DNA of 64,000 bases from Actinomycetales bacterium. GTDB taxonomy: Bacteria; Actinomycetota; Actinomycetes; Actinomycetales; Cellulomonadaceae. The notes below the pieces were generated by a model that had not been told where the DNA came from, searched no databases, and saw only the letters and a list, made by a program, of their open reading frames with translations. The stretch spans positions 144,006 through 208,005 of the forward strand of contig JAHLLI010000008.1 in the NCBI GenBank assembly GCA_020444245.1. The letters run 5' to 3'. Of this stretch, positions 28,142 through 36,946 are shown one piece after another (positions within the stretch are counted from its first letter, which is position 1; every line of letters begins with the position of its first letter). Made by a program: the position numbers and the translations under genes.

Positions 28142-28956
28142 ACGCCCGGCCCACCGGTCGCGGCCCCTGGCTCGTCGCGCTGGACGTGGACGGCACGGTG
28201 CTGGACTACCGCGAGCAGCTCTCGCCCGCGGTGGCCGACGCGGTCGCAGCCACCCGGGACGCCGGGCACCACGTGGTGCTCGCGACCGGCCGGTCGGTGA
28301 CCGCGACGCTGCCGGTGGCCCGCGCCCTGGGCCTGACCGAGGGCTGGGCGGTGTGCTCGAACGGTTCGCTGACCATCCGGCTCGACCCGGGGCTCCCGGA
28401 GGGCTACGAGGTGGTCGAGATGGTCACCTTCGACCCGGGCCCGGCGCTGCGGCTGCTGCACCGCCATCTGCCCGACGCGCTGTTCGCGGTCGAGGAGATC
28501 GGGGTGGGGTTCCGGATGAACAAGCCCTTCCCGCCCGGCGAGCTGCACGGCGAGCACACCATCGTCGGCGTGGAGGAGCTTGCCGCGGAGCACGTCACCC
28601 GCCTCGTGGTGCGCAGCCCGGAGCACACCCCCGAGGAGTTCCACGCCCTCGCCTCGCAGATCGGCCTCGCGGACGTGACGTACGCGATCGGCTGGACCGC
28701 GTGGATGGACGTGGCACCGGCCGGTGTCACCAAGGCCAGCGCGCTGGAGCCGCTGCGCGAGCGGCTGGGCGTGGGCCGGCGGACCCTCGCCGTCGGTGAC
28801 GGGAACAACGACGTCGACATGCTCTCCTGGGCCTTCCGGGGCGTGGCGATGGGGCACGCCCCGGCCGGCGTGCGCGCCGCGGCCGACGAGGTCACGGGCA
28901 CGATCGAGCAGGACGGCGTGGCGGCCGTGCTGGCCTCGCTGCCGTCGGCCGGCTGA
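28138..28956 (+). CDS. HAD superfamily hydrolase (Cof-like)
   Basis: A 272-residue phosphatase of HAD subfamily IIB. Motif I is [12 protein letters not shown] (nucleophile Asp), motif II LATGRS, then the C2-type cap (about 85-185) and motifs III/IV in TKASALEPL and [11 protein letters not shown]. Such proteins dephosphorylate sugar phosphates or cofactors such as FMN; the substrate is unknown. GTG 28138 overlaps the serS stop as GTGA, giving translational coupling; the pairing serS-HAD is common in actinobacteria. Confidence 0.92.
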   Translation: MNARPTGRGPWLVALDVDGTVLDYREQLSPAVADAVAATRDAGHHVVLATGRSVTATLPVARALGLTEGWAVCSNGSLTIRLDPGLPEGYEVVEMVTFDPGPALRLLHRHLPDALFAVEEIGVGFRMNKPFPPGELHGEHTIVGVEELAAEHVTRLVVRSPEHTPEEFHALASQIGLADVTYAIGWTAWMDVAPAGVTKASALEPLRERLGVGRRTLAVGDGNNDVDMLSWAFRGVAMGHAPAGVRAAADEVTGTIEQDGVAAVLASLPSAG

Positions 28957-28989
28957 GAACTGCCGAGCATCGCCGCAGGTCGCGGCTAT

Positions 28990-29001
28990 GACAGCGCTTG
29001 C
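28990..29001. promoter_or_regulatory. putative LacI-type operator
   Basis: GACAGCGCTTGC is an imperfect dyad with central AGCGCT, a form often bound by LacI-family regulators. It overlaps the likely -35 of the LacI gene, so it is a candidate autoregulatory site. Confidence 0.35.
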
Positions 29002-29028
29002 CTTCTCGGGGCTCGACCGTGGCACACT
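28998..29028 (+). promoter_or_regulatory. putative promoter of the leaderless LacI gene
   Basis: TTGCCT (28998-29003) and CACACT (29023-29028) are 19 bp apart. Transcription would begin at about 29035-29036, where the start codon lies, and no ribosome-binding site is present. Confidence 0.4.
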
Positions 29029-29035
29029 GGTCGGC

Positions 29036-30049
29036 ATGCAGGCCGGCATCGATGACGTGGCACGGGCTGCAGGCGTGTCCACGGCGACCGTCAGCCGGGC
29101 GTTGCGCAACCTTCCGAACGTCAACGCCAGGACCCGCGAGCGGGTGCAGGCGGTGGCGGCCGAGCTCGGCTACGTCGCCTCGCCGTCGGCGGCGAGCCTG
29201 GCCTCGGGCCGCACCCGGGCGATCGGCCTGATCAGCCCGTGGGTCAACAGGTGGTTCTTCGCCAGCATCATCGACGGCGCCGAGCGGGCGCTGCGCGCCC
29301 ACGGGTACGACGTGCTGCTCTACACCTTCGACATCGAGCGCGCGGGCACCACCCCCCGGATCGACCCGGACGTGCTGCGGCGCCGGGTGGACGGGATCCT
29401 CGTCGTCGGCCTGCCCCTCGCCCAGGACGAGCTCGAGGCGCTGCTGGGGCTCGGCTACCCGCTGGTGTGCATCGGCTGGGGCGGCTCCGAGGAGGCCACG
29501 GTCCGGCTTGACGACCGGGTGATCGGCCTCGAGGCGGTGCGCCACCTCATCCGGCTCGGCCACCGCACCATCGGGCACATCACCGGCACGCCGGACGACG
29601 TGCACCCGTGGTCGCCGCCGGTGGACCGGGCGACCGGCTGGCGCGAGGCGCTCCTCGAGGCGGGCCTCGAGCCGGACCCGACGCTGGTCGAGCGCGGGCA
29701 CTTCGAGGTCGCCGGCGGCCGTGCGTCGGTCAAGAGGCTCCTGGCGCGGCACCCGGACCTCACCGCGGTGTTCGCGGCGTCGGACGAGATGGCGATGGGC
29801 GTGATCCTCGGGCTGCGCGACCTCGGTCTGCGGGTCCCGGAGGACGTCTCGGTGATGGGCGTGGACGGGCACGAGCTGGGCGAGCTGGTCGGCCTGACCA
29901 CGATGTCGCAGCCGGTCGACGAGCAGGGCCGGGCCGCCGCCGAGCTCGTGCTGGACATGATCAACGGCAAGACGCCGCCGCGCCGGATCGTCTTCCCGGC
30001 CCGGCTGGTCGAGCGCTCCTCCACGGCTCCACCCCGCCGGGGCGTGTGA
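29036..30049 (+). CDS. LacI family transcriptional regulator
   Basis: A 337-residue repressor-type protein. The N-terminal helix-turn-helix (IDDVARAAGVSTATVSRALRN, about 5-25) and hinge (about 48-60) are typical, followed by a periplasmic-binding-protein-like sensor domain. ATG 29036 gives the usual short LacI N-terminus; in-frame ATG 28988 would add 16 unlikely residues and overlap the promoter. No sugar genes adjoin: it lies between the HAD gene and an EamA exporter. Its regulon is therefore not obvious, and the nearby exporter or remote targets are possible. Confidence 0.9.
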   Translation: MQAGIDDVARAAGVSTATVSRALRNLPNVNARTRERVQAVAAELGYVASPSAASLASGRTRAIGLISPWVNRWFFASIIDGAERALRAHGYDVLLYTFDIERAGTTPRIDPDVLRRRVDGILVVGLPLAQDELEALLGLGYPLVCIGWGGSEEATVRLDDRVIGLEAVRHLIRLGHRTIGHITGTPDDVHPWSPPVDRATGWREALLEAGLEPDPTLVERGHFEVAGGRASVKRLLARHPDLTAVFAASDEMAMGVILGLRDLGLRVPEDVSVMGVDGHELGELVGLTTMSQPVDEQGRAAAELVLDMINGKTPPRRIVFPARLVERSSTAPPRRGV

Positions 30050-30054
30050 CGCCC

Positions 30055-30060
30055 TAGGCT
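30055..30060 (+). promoter_or_regulatory. TAGGCT -10 element of leaderless EamA gene
   Basis: TAGGCT lies six bases before GTG 30067, with no ribosome-binding site. The spelling is the same as at 16198 and 46000. Confidence 0.5.
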
Positions 30061-30066
30061 CGCCGG

Positions 30067-30945
30067 GTGCCAGCCTCCTCGCCCGCCGCCACGCGGGTGC
30101 CGCCGCACGTGATGTTCGTGGGGTCGGGGCTGAGCCTGTACCTGGGGTCGGCGCTCGCCGTGCGGCTCTTCGAGCAGGTCGCGGCGCCTGCCGTCGCCTG
30201 GTGGCGGATCGTGGTGGCCGCGGTCGTGCTGATCGCGTGGCGCCGCCCGTGGCGGCGGCGGTGGACGGGTCGCGAGCTCGGTCTGGTGGCCGCGTTCGGC
30301 ACGACGCTCGCCCTGATGAACGTCTTCTTCTACCTGGCGATCGACCACCTGCCGATGGGCACCGCGGTCGCGCTGGAGTTCGCCGGGCCGGTGGCGGTGG
30401 CGGCGGTCACCGGCGGGCGCCGCGAGCGGGCGGGGATCGCGCTCGCGGCCGTGGGGGTCGCCCTGCTGGCCGGCATGAGCCTCGAGCTCGGCGGGGCCGA
30501 CGCCCGGGCCGGCCTGCTCGCGATCGCGGGAGCGGCGACCTGCTGGGCGGGGTACATCGTGCTGGGTCGCCGGGTCGCGCACGCGGGGGACGGTGTCACC
30601 CGCCTGGGGTTGGCGATGGCCGCCGGCGGGCTGGTGCTCGCCCCCGTGCTCGCGCCGCCCGGAGCCGTCGTGCTGGCGTCGCCGGGGTTGCTGGCCGCGG
30701 TCGTGGGGATCGGGGTGCTGTCCTCGGTCGTGCCGTACGCGATCGAACAGGTGGTGCTCCGCTCGGTGAGCGCCGCGACGTTCGCGGTGCTGCTGGCGAC
30801 GTTGCCGGCGACGGCGGCGGTCGTCGGCGCGGTGGTGCTGGGCCAGGTGCCGCAGCTCGCGGAGGTCGTGGGCCTCGCCCTGGTGTCCGCGGCGATCGGG
30901 CTCACCTCCCGGCGGCCGGCGCCCGAGGAGGCGCCGCCGGCCTGA
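30067..30945 (+). CDS. EamA/RhtA-type membrane exporter
   Basis: A 292-residue drug/metabolite transporter superfamily protein with ten hydrophobic helices forming two EamA repeats (about 15-135 and 150-280). RhtA-like features include YLGSALAVRLFE at the start and VVPYAIEQVVLRSVSAATFAVLL in the second repeat. Relatives export threonine, homoserine or other small metabolites. The substrate here is unknown. It sits 17 bases after the LacI gene and converges on the quinone reductase gene with a 12-base gap. Confidence 0.87.
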   Translation: MPASSPAATRVPPHVMFVGSGLSLYLGSALAVRLFEQVAAPAVAWWRIVVAAVVLIAWRRPWRRRWTGRELGLVAAFGTTLALMNVFFYLAIDHLPMGTAVALEFAGPVAVAAVTGGRRERAGIALAAVGVALLAGMSLELGGADARAGLLAIAGAATCWAGYIVLGRRVAHAGDGVTRLGLAMAAGGLVLAPVLAPPGAVVLASPGLLAAVVGIGVLSSVVPYAIEQVVLRSVSAATFAVLLATLPATAAVVGAVVLGQVPQLAEVVGLALVSAAIGLTSRRPAPEEAPPA

Positions 30946-30957
30946 GCGGCGCGCCCG

Positions 30958-31923
30958 TCAGGGGACCAGCACGAGGTTGCCGAACACCTCGCCGGACGCC
31001 AGGCGCCGGTGCGCGTCGGCGGCCTGCGCCAGGGGCACCCGGTCGTGGACCACGGGCCGGACGCGGCCGTCGGCGACCATCGGCCAGACGTGCTCGGCCA
31101 CGCCCGCCACGATCCGCGCCTTCTGTGCGGGCGGGCGCGAGCGCAGCGTCGTGCCGAGCACGGTGAGTCGCCGGGCGAGCAGCAGCCCGAGGTCGAGCTC
31201 GGCGTGGCTGCCCTGCTGGAGCCCGATCACGGCGAGCCGTCCGCCGTCCGCGAGTGCGGCGAGGTTGGCGGCCAGGCTCCCCGCCCCGAGCACGTCGAGC
31301 ACCACGTCCACCCCGTCCGGGGCGACCCGGCGCACCTGCTCGGTGACGTCCTCCGCGCGGTGGTCGACGGCGACCTCGGCGCCGAGCGCCGCGCACCGCG
31401 CCGCCCGCTCCGGCCCGCCGGCCGTCGTGATGACGTGCGCCCCCATCGCGACTGCGACCTGGATCGCCGTCGTGCCGATCCCGCCCGACCCGCCGTGCAC
31501 CAGCAGCCACTCCCCGGCGGTCAGGCGAGCTGCCCCGAGAGTGCTCCACACCGTGCACGCCGCCTCCGGCAGGGCGGCGGCGTCCACCAGCGACACGCCG
31601 GGCGGCGCGGGCAGCACCTGGGCGTCGGCGGCCAACGCGCGGGTCGCGTAGCCGCCGCCCTCGAGCAGGGCGACCACTCGATCCCCGACCTGCCACCTCG
31701 AGCCCGGGCCCACTTCGCTGACCAGGCCCGACACCTCCAGGCCGGGCCACGACGGGGCACCGGGCGGGGGTGGGTACCGGCCCGCCACCTGGAGCAGATC
31801 CGCCCGGTTGACGCCCGCTCCGGCGACGTCGATGACCACCTGCCGGTCGCCCGGGACGGGGTCGCTTTCCTGGTGGAGGGTGCTGGAGCCGGTCACAGTC
31901 GTGTCAGGATTGGCGACAAGCAT
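30958..31923 (-). CDS. NAD(P)H:quinone oxidoreductase, medium-chain dehydrogenase family
   Basis: A 321-residue zinc-independent quinone reductase/enoyl reductase. The N-terminal GroES-like domain has VAGAGVNRADLLQVAGRYPPPP, then the family's LPEAACTVWSTL and the NADPH-binding LLVHGGSGGIGTTAIQVA Rossmann motif. It probably reduces quinones or alpha,beta-unsaturated carbonyls with NADPH in the cytoplasm. ATG 31923 is used; an earlier in-frame ATG at 31977 gives an atypical extension. No clear ribosome-binding site is seen. Confidence 0.9.
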   Translation of the reverse strand: MLVANPDTTVTGSSTLHQESDPVPGDRQVVIDVAGAGVNRADLLQVAGRYPPPPGAPSWPGLEVSGLVSEVGPGSRWQVGDRVVALLEGGGYATRALAADAQVLPAPPGVSLVDAAALPEAACTVWSTLGAARLTAGEWLLVHGGSGGIGTTAIQVAVAMGAHVITTAGGPERAARCAALGAEVAVDHRAEDVTEQVRRVAPDGVDVVLDVLGAGSLAANLAALADGGRLAVIGLQQGSHAELDLGLLLARRLTVLGTTLRSRPPAQKARIVAGVAEHVWPMVADGRVRPVVHDRVPLAQAADAHRRLASGEVFGNLVLVP

Positions 31924-32030
31924 CCCGTGAGTCTTACAGGTGGGTGAAAAACGGGCGATCCCGCGCGTCATGGCCATTGCGTTGCTCGGACGGGCTAATG
32001 GTCGGCGCGGCGGCGACCGATGTGTGAACG

Positions 32031-32057
32031 ACAGCGAGGTTGAGGCGACCTCGCTGT
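32031..32057. promoter_or_regulatory. perfect inverted repeat upstream of cvnA
   Basis: Ten-base arms (32031-32040 and 32048-32057, ACAGCGAGGT and its complement) flank a seven-base spacer, 46 bases before the cvnA start. It could be a regulator's operator or a leader hairpin. Nothing similar was noticed elsewhere in the window. Confidence 0.45.
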
Positions 32058-32103
32058 GTACGCCACCGGGCTCGGTGCTCGCGCCGAGCAGCTAGGAGAC
32101 GCA

Positions 32104-35100
32104 ATGTTCCGCAGGTTGGGCATCCGAGGCAAGATCCTCGCGGCCCTGTCGGTGCCCGTGCTCGTGCTCTTCTCGCTCGCCGGCTTCCTGTCCTGGCAGG
32201 CCGTGCAGGACGCGCGGTCGACGCGTGCGGTGAAGGACGTGGTGAGCACCCTCGAGGTCGTGCGTACGTTGTCCAGTGCCCTGCAGGACGAGCGTTCCTA
32301 CTCCGTCCGCCTCTTCGGTCCCTCCGGGGCCAGCGTCATCGCCGGCCAGCTGGAGGACTCCCGCACCAAGGTCGACACGACGATCGCGAGCTTCGACAAG
32401 GCGGTCGCCGGGCTCGACGTGGCCGTGCTCGACCCGAGCATCGCGACCGCCTTCGCGACCTATCGCTCGCAGCTCGGCATCCTGGACTCGGCCCGCAGCC
32501 TGGTGGACGGCGGCCAGGTCGCGCTCACCACGGTGGACTCCTCGTACGCCAGCCTCCTGCGTGCGACGGCCGAGCTCCCCAAGCGCGTCTCCGACGGTGT
32601 CGACGACCGCGAGCTCGCCAAGATCCTGGCGACGAATGCCGACGTCGCGCTCCTGATCGAGGGCTACCGGCACGAGAGCGCCCTCGGCCGTGAGCTCCTC
32701 GCCGGTGACCGGGACACCGGTCTCGAGAGCTCGCTGTCGAGCCTCATCGCGGACAACGACGACCTGCGCCTCGAGCTCTCCGCGACGCTCTACGACTACA
32801 ACCTCGAGAGCACGGTGACCGAGGTCGCGCTGGCGACGTCACCCACCAGCTACGGCGCGATGCGCGAGTCCGTGAGCCAGATGACGGACGCCGCGCTGTC
32901 GAAGTGGCAGCCCGACGAGTGGGTCGCGGCGTCCTTCCAGGAGATCGGCCTCATCACCCCCGCCCAGGTCGAGCTCGACGCCCGTGCCACCACCCGTGCC
33001 GACGTGGTCGCCGCTGCGGCCGAGCGTCAGGCGATCCTGACGATCGTCGTGGCCGCCGCTGCGACGCTGCTGTCGGTCGTCATCGCGTTCGCCATCGCCC
33101 GCTCGATCGTCCAGCCGGTACGCCGCCTGACGGCCGCTGCGGCCTCCGTGCGTGACCGGCTGCCCACCCTGGTGGAGCAGGCGGCCGTGCCCGGCCAGAC
33201 GCCGGACCTGTCGATCGCCGAGATCCCCGTGGTCAGTCATGACGAGGTGGGGCGCCTGGCCTCCGCGTTCAACGACGTGAACTCCACCACGCTGCAGATC
33301 GCCCAGGAGCAGGCCGCTCTGCGTGGGTCGATCGCCGAGATGTTCGTCAACGTGGCGCGTCGCGACCAGGTCCTGCTCAACCGGCAGCTGACCTTCATCG
33401 ACGCCCTCGAGCGGGCCGAGGAGGACCCGGCCACGCTGGCGGACCTGTTCCGGCTCGACCACCTCGCCACCCGGATGCGGCGGAACGCCGAGTCGCTCCT
33501 GGTGCTGGCCGGCATCGACACCGGGCGCAAGCTGCGCGAGACCCTGCTGCTCTCCGACGTCATCCGCACCGCCTCCTCGGAGATCGAGCACTACGAGCGC
33601 GTCCAGATCGACCTGCCGGTCGACCCGCGGATGCTGGGGCACACCGCCCTGCCGGCCGCGCACCTGCTCGCCGAGCTGCTGGAGAACGCGACGATGTTCT
33701 CCGAGCCCGGGTCTCCCGTGCACGTGTCCACGGGACGCGACGAGACCCACGTGCTCGTCACGATCCTCGACCGCGGCCTGGGCATGACCGCCGCCGAGCG
33801 GGCCGAGGCGCAGTCCAAGATCGACTCGACGTCCGCGAGCGACGTGCTCGGCGCCCAGCGCCTGGGCCTGTTCGTGGTCGGCCGGATCGGCGCCCGGCTG
33901 GGCGCGAAGGTCCGGCTCGAGGCCGGACCGCACGACCAGGGCACGCAGGCCGTCGTGCGGCTGCCGCTCGCCCTGTTCGTGGACGTCGCCGACGTCCCGA
34001 TGCACCAGCCCGCCGTGCCGCGCGCTGCCGTGCTGCCCAACCCCGAGCCGCCGGCCGGGCAGTCTCCCGTCGTGGCGCCCGAGCCCGAGGTCGTCGCGCC
34101 CGTCGACCTGGCTGCGCTCACCGACGGCGCGACCGACCGCGGCCTGCCCCGACGCCGCGCGGTGCGCGGCGCCGACGCCGAGGCAGCGGCGCCGAGCGAG
34201 CTCCAGCGCTCGCAGTCCGCCCCGCAGGCGCCGGTCGAGCGCCAGCGCTCCCAGACCATCCCCGACGCACCGTCCGCCGACCGGCTCACCGGTGCGGCGA
34301 TGGCGGGCGGGGACGGCGGATGGGCGCCGCTCGTGGTGGAGCGCGACGCGCCGCTGGCACGTCGTCGGGCCGTGCGCGGTGCGCACGCCGCCGAGGCCGA
34401 CGCCGAGGCCGCGCCCGCCGCGGAGGCGGGGCTCGCCGAGGCGCCCGTCGCGGCTCCCACCGGCCTGCCGACCCGCCGTCCGGCCGCTCCGCCGGTACCG
34501 CCGGCCCCGCGCCCGCCGGCCCCGCGCCCCGACACCGAGGCGTCGAGCCAGCGTCCCGCGTCGCCTCAGGACCGTGCGTCGATGTTCTCCGGCTTCCGGT
34601 CGCGCCGTGCGGAGATGGTGGCCGCGAGCCTGCATGTCGACTCGCACAGCGACGACCAGGCGGACGCTCCGGCCGAGGAGGAGCTCGAGGCCGAGATGCT
34701 CGTGCCCGTGCTCGAGCCCGACGACGAGTTCGTCGTCCCGACGCTCGAGCCCGACGACGAGTTCGAGGACGACGTCGTTCCGGTCGACGAGACGCCGCTG
34801 TGGTCCGAGGAACCCGCCGAGGCCACGGCCGAGGCGCAGGAGGACGCCGGCTGGGCGCAGCTGCAGGCCGGGGAGGTCCCCTGGGCCGCCACTGCCGAGC
34901 CCGTCGCGGCCGACGAGACGTGGCCGCCGTCCGTGCCCGCCGAGACGGCGCCCGCCGCCTCGATCGCTCCGGCCCCGGTGTCGCAGGTTCCGCCTGCTCC
35001 GGCCCCGGTGTCACAGGTCCCGCCTGTTCCGGCCCCGGTGTCGCAGGTTCCGCCCGCTCCCGTCCCGGCCGTTCCCGAGGGTGCGGACGCGTGGGCGAAC

Positions 35101-36054
35101 CCCGCGCCGTCGCCCGACTTCACGTCGCTGGTGCAGGGTGGGTCCCAGAAGGTGGCGCAGGCCGGTGGCCCGGCCAAGCCGAAGCGTCGCGGGCTCTTCC
35201 GCCGCCGGCCGAAGCCCGAGCCGCAGCTCCCGGTGGCTCCCCAGGTCGCAGCGGCCCCGGTCGCCCCGTTGGCCGTGCCCCCGGCACCGGTCCCGGCCCC
35301 GGCCCCGGCGCCGGCCCCGAGCTCCCAGTCCTGGGCCCCGGCGGGTCCCGCGATGTGGGCGCCGTCCGAGTCCGGCCCGTCGCAGGACGCCACGCAGACC
35401 TTCTCGGACCTCGCTGCGAGCGCGCCGCCGCCCGCTCGCTACAGCGAGCCGGCGCCCGCGCCGGTCGCCGACGCGTCCCCGGTCGCGCAGACGCCGGCCG
35501 TGCCCGCTCCGCCGAAGGACTCGGTCTGGACGCCTCAGGCGGAGGAGCCGGCCAGCAGCGCTCCGACGTGGCGCCTGCCGGTGCCCGGTGAGCCGGACTG
35601 GCCCGGTGCCGGAGCGGGCGAGTCGGCCGCCCCGGCTGCCCCCGCGGCTCCGGCGCCGGAGCCCACGGCCGCCGGCGAGGAGGCCGAGAGCGCGCGGCAC
35701 GCCAAGCCGCTGGTGCCCTCGCAGCACGCCTACGCCACGTTCCAGCCCGCCGCCGACGACGCGGGCGCGATGCTCGCGCAGCGCGCCGGCATCGCCCAGC
35801 AGGCGCTCGCCGAGCTGAGCCAGCTGTCGACGTACCGGCCGCAGGTCGGCCCGTCGTCGGCACCCTTGACCCGCCGCAATCCCACCCAGATCCCCGAGGC
35901 GAAGGCGTTGTCGAGCCGTCGGGCCGCGGGTACGCCGCGGGACGCGAACCAGGTGCGCTCGCTCCTGGCCAGCTTCCAGTCAGGTACGAGCCGTGGCCGG
36001 GAGGCTGCCGACTCGGACACCGCTACCACTGAAGTCACTCAAAGGGGGCTGTGA
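32104..36054 (+). CDS. cvnA: cvn conservon sensor histidine kinase with very long Pro/Ala-rich tail
   Basis: A 1316-residue membrane kinase heading a cvnABCD conservon. In order: membrane helix 1 (about 12-32), extracytoplasmic nitrate/nitrite-sensing-type helical domain (about 35-310), membrane helix 2 (about 312-335), HAMP (about 336-405), dimerisation helices, and a HATPase domain with N-box LLAELLENATMFSEPG and DRGLGM. From about residue 635 a roughly 680-residue tail follows, rich in Pro, Ala and Glu, with RRRAVRGA, LEPDDEF and APVSQVPP repeats and a basic patch (KPKRRGLFRRRPKPE). In Streptomyces, CvnA-D form a membrane complex resembling eukaryotic G-protein-coupled receptor signalling. 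TAGGAGA precedes ATG 32104. Confidence 0.9.
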   Translation: MFRRLGIRGKILAALSVPVLVLFSLAGFLSWQAVQDARSTRAVKDVVSTLEVVRTLSSALQDERSYSVRLFGPSGASVIAGQLEDSRTKVDTTIASFDKAVAGLDVAVLDPSIATAFATYRSQLGILDSARSLVDGGQVALTTVDSSYASLLRATAELPKRVSDGVDDRELAKILATNADVALLIEGYRHESALGRELLAGDRDTGLESSLSSLIADNDDLRLELSATLYDYNLESTVTEVALATSPTSYGAMRESVSQMTDAALSKWQPDEWVAASFQEIGLITPAQVELDARATTRADVVAAAAERQAILTIVVAAAATLLSVVIAFAIARSIVQPVRRLTAAAASVRDRLPTLVEQAAVPGQTPDLSIAEIPVVSHDEVGRLASAFNDVNSTTLQIAQEQAALRGSIAEMFVNVARRDQVLLNRQLTFIDALERAEEDPATLADLFRLDHLATRMRRNAESLLVLAGIDTGRKLRETLLLSDVIRTASSEIEHYERVQIDLPVDPRMLGHTALPAAHLLAELLENATMFSEPGSPVHVSTGRDETHVLVTILDRGLGMTAAERAEAQSKIDSTSASDVLGAQRLGLFVVGRIGARLGAKVRLEAGPHDQGTQAVVRLPLALFVDVADVPMHQPAVPRAAVLPNPEPPAGQSPVVAPEPEVVAPVDLAALTDGATDRGLPRRRAVRGADAEAAAPSELQRSQSAPQAPVERQRSQTIPDAPSADRLTGAAMAGGDGGWAPLVVERDAPLARRRAVRGAHAAEADAEAAPAAEAGLAEAPVAAPTGLPTRRPAAPPVPPAPRPPAPRPDTEASSQRPASPQDRASMFSGFRSRRAEMVAASLHVDSHSDDQADAPAEEELEAEMLVPVLEPDDEFVVPTLEPDDEFEDDVVPVDETPLWSEEPAEATAEAQEDAGWAQLQAGEVPWAATAEPVAADETWPPSVPAETAPAASIAPAPVSQVPPAPAPVSQVPPVPAPVSQVPPAPVPAVPEGADAWANPAPSPDFTSLVQGGSQKVAQAGGPAKPKRRGLFRRRPKPEPQLPVAPQVAAAPVAPLAVPPAPVPAPAPAPAPSSQSWAPAGPAMWAPSESGPSQDATQTFSDLAASAPPPARYSEPAPAPVADASPVAQTPAVPAPPKDSVWTPQAEEPASSAPTWRLPVPGEPDWPGAGAGESAAPAAPAAPAPEPTAAGEEAESARHAKPLVPSQHAYATFQPAADDAGAMLAQRAGIAQQALAELSQLSTYRPQVGPSSAPLTRRNPTQIPEAKALSSRRAAGTPRDANQVRSLLASFQSGTSRGREAADSDTATTEVTQRGL
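34981..35070 (+). repeat. three 30-bp in-frame repeats in the cvnA tail
   Basis: Units at 34981-35010, 35011-35040 and 35041-35070 encode a ten-residue Ser-Gln-Val-Pro-Pro-centred repeat. Units 1 and 2 differ at three positions and unit 3 is more diverged. Such tracts can change in copy number by slippage. Confidence 0.8.
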
Positions 36055-36080
36055 TGGAGCCCCACCACCGAGGAGGAAAC

Positions 36081-36530
36081 GTGACCACGCTGAGCGCCGA
36101 GGCCGCGAACTATGCCTGGCTCCTGGACAACTTCGTCCGCACGGTGCCGGGTGCCCGGCACACGCTGGCCGTCTCCGCCGACGGCCTGCTGATGGCGATG
36201 TCGGCCAACCTGGACCGGACCAGCGGCGACCAGCTCGCTGCGATCGTGGCGGGGCTGTCCAGCCTCACCCGGGGTGCGGCCCGACAGCTCGAGGCGGGTG
36301 AGGTTCGGCAGGCGATCGTCGAGATGGAGGACATGTTCGTCTTCTTGATGAGCGTCTCGGACGGCTCCGTGCTCTCCGTGGTCGCCGAGTCCACCTGTGA
36401 CGTCGGGCTGGTCGGCTACGAGATGGCCATGCTCGTGTCGCGGACCGAGTCGGTCCTCACCCCGCAGCTCGTCTCCGAGATGCGCAACGCGCTTCCCGTC
36501 CACGGCGCGGTGCGGTCGACGGTTGGGTGA
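36081..36530 (+). CDS. cvnB: roadblock/LC7 domain protein of the conservon
   Basis: A 149-residue roadblock/LC7 (MglB-like) protein. GTG 36081 follows GAGGAGGAAAC, and the product starts TTLSAEAANYAWLLDNFVRTVPGARHTLAVSADGLLMA, the standard opening of this family. Roadblock proteins act as platforms or activating partners for small GTPases, here CvnD. It lies 26 bases after cvnA, and its TGA overlaps the cvnC GTG. Confidence 0.93.
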   Translation: MTTLSAEAANYAWLLDNFVRTVPGARHTLAVSADGLLMAMSANLDRTSGDQLAAIVAGLSSLTRGAARQLEAGEVRQAIVEMEDMFVFLMSVSDGSVLSVVAESTCDVGLVGYEMAMLVSRTESVLTPQLVSEMRNALPVHGAVRSTVG

Positions 36531-36946
36531 ACGACCCGATGACAGAGAACCCCTCCACCGGCCGTCACGCCGACGCCGACACCGAGTACGAGGCGAGGAC
36601 AGTCCGCCCGTACGCGGTGACCGGCGGTCGGGTCCGTGCGGCGGGTAACGACCTGCCGCTGGAGGCGCTCGTCGAGATGCTGCCGGCCGCCGCGGAAGCG
36701 CGCGGTCTGCCTCCCGAGAAGCGCGCCATCCTCCAGCACGCGGGCCACACCTTCGTCAGCGTCGCCGAGCTCTCGGCGCTGCTGCGGCTCCCGCTCGGTG
36801 TCGTCCGCGTGCTCGTCACCGACCTGTCGGAAGACGGGTACCTGCGGATCCATTCCTCGACCCCGGTCAGTGTTCACACCGGTCAGTCCCCCGCCCTGTC
36901 CCTGAGCGTGCTGGAGAGTGTTCTCAATGGCATTGCAGCCCTCTGA
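36527..36946 (+). CDS. cvnC: DUF742 protein of the conservon
   Basis: A 139-residue DUF742 protein. The family core is visible as VRPYAVTGGRVR near residue 26 and a winged-helix-like C-terminal half (SVAELSALLRLPLGVVRVLVTDLSEDGYL). DUF742 proteins occur almost only in cvn operons and are thought to link kinase and GTPase; a direct activity is not known. GTG 36527 overlaps the cvnB stop; ATG 36539 is an alternative. The end overlaps the cvnD start by 20 bases. Confidence 0.9.
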   Translation: MNDPMTENPSTGRHADADTEYEARTVRPYAVTGGRVRAAGNDLPLEALVEMLPAAAEARGLPPEKRAILQHAGHTFVSVAELSALLRLPLGVVRVLVTDLSEDGYLRIHSSTPVSVHTGQSPALSLSVLESVLNGIAAL

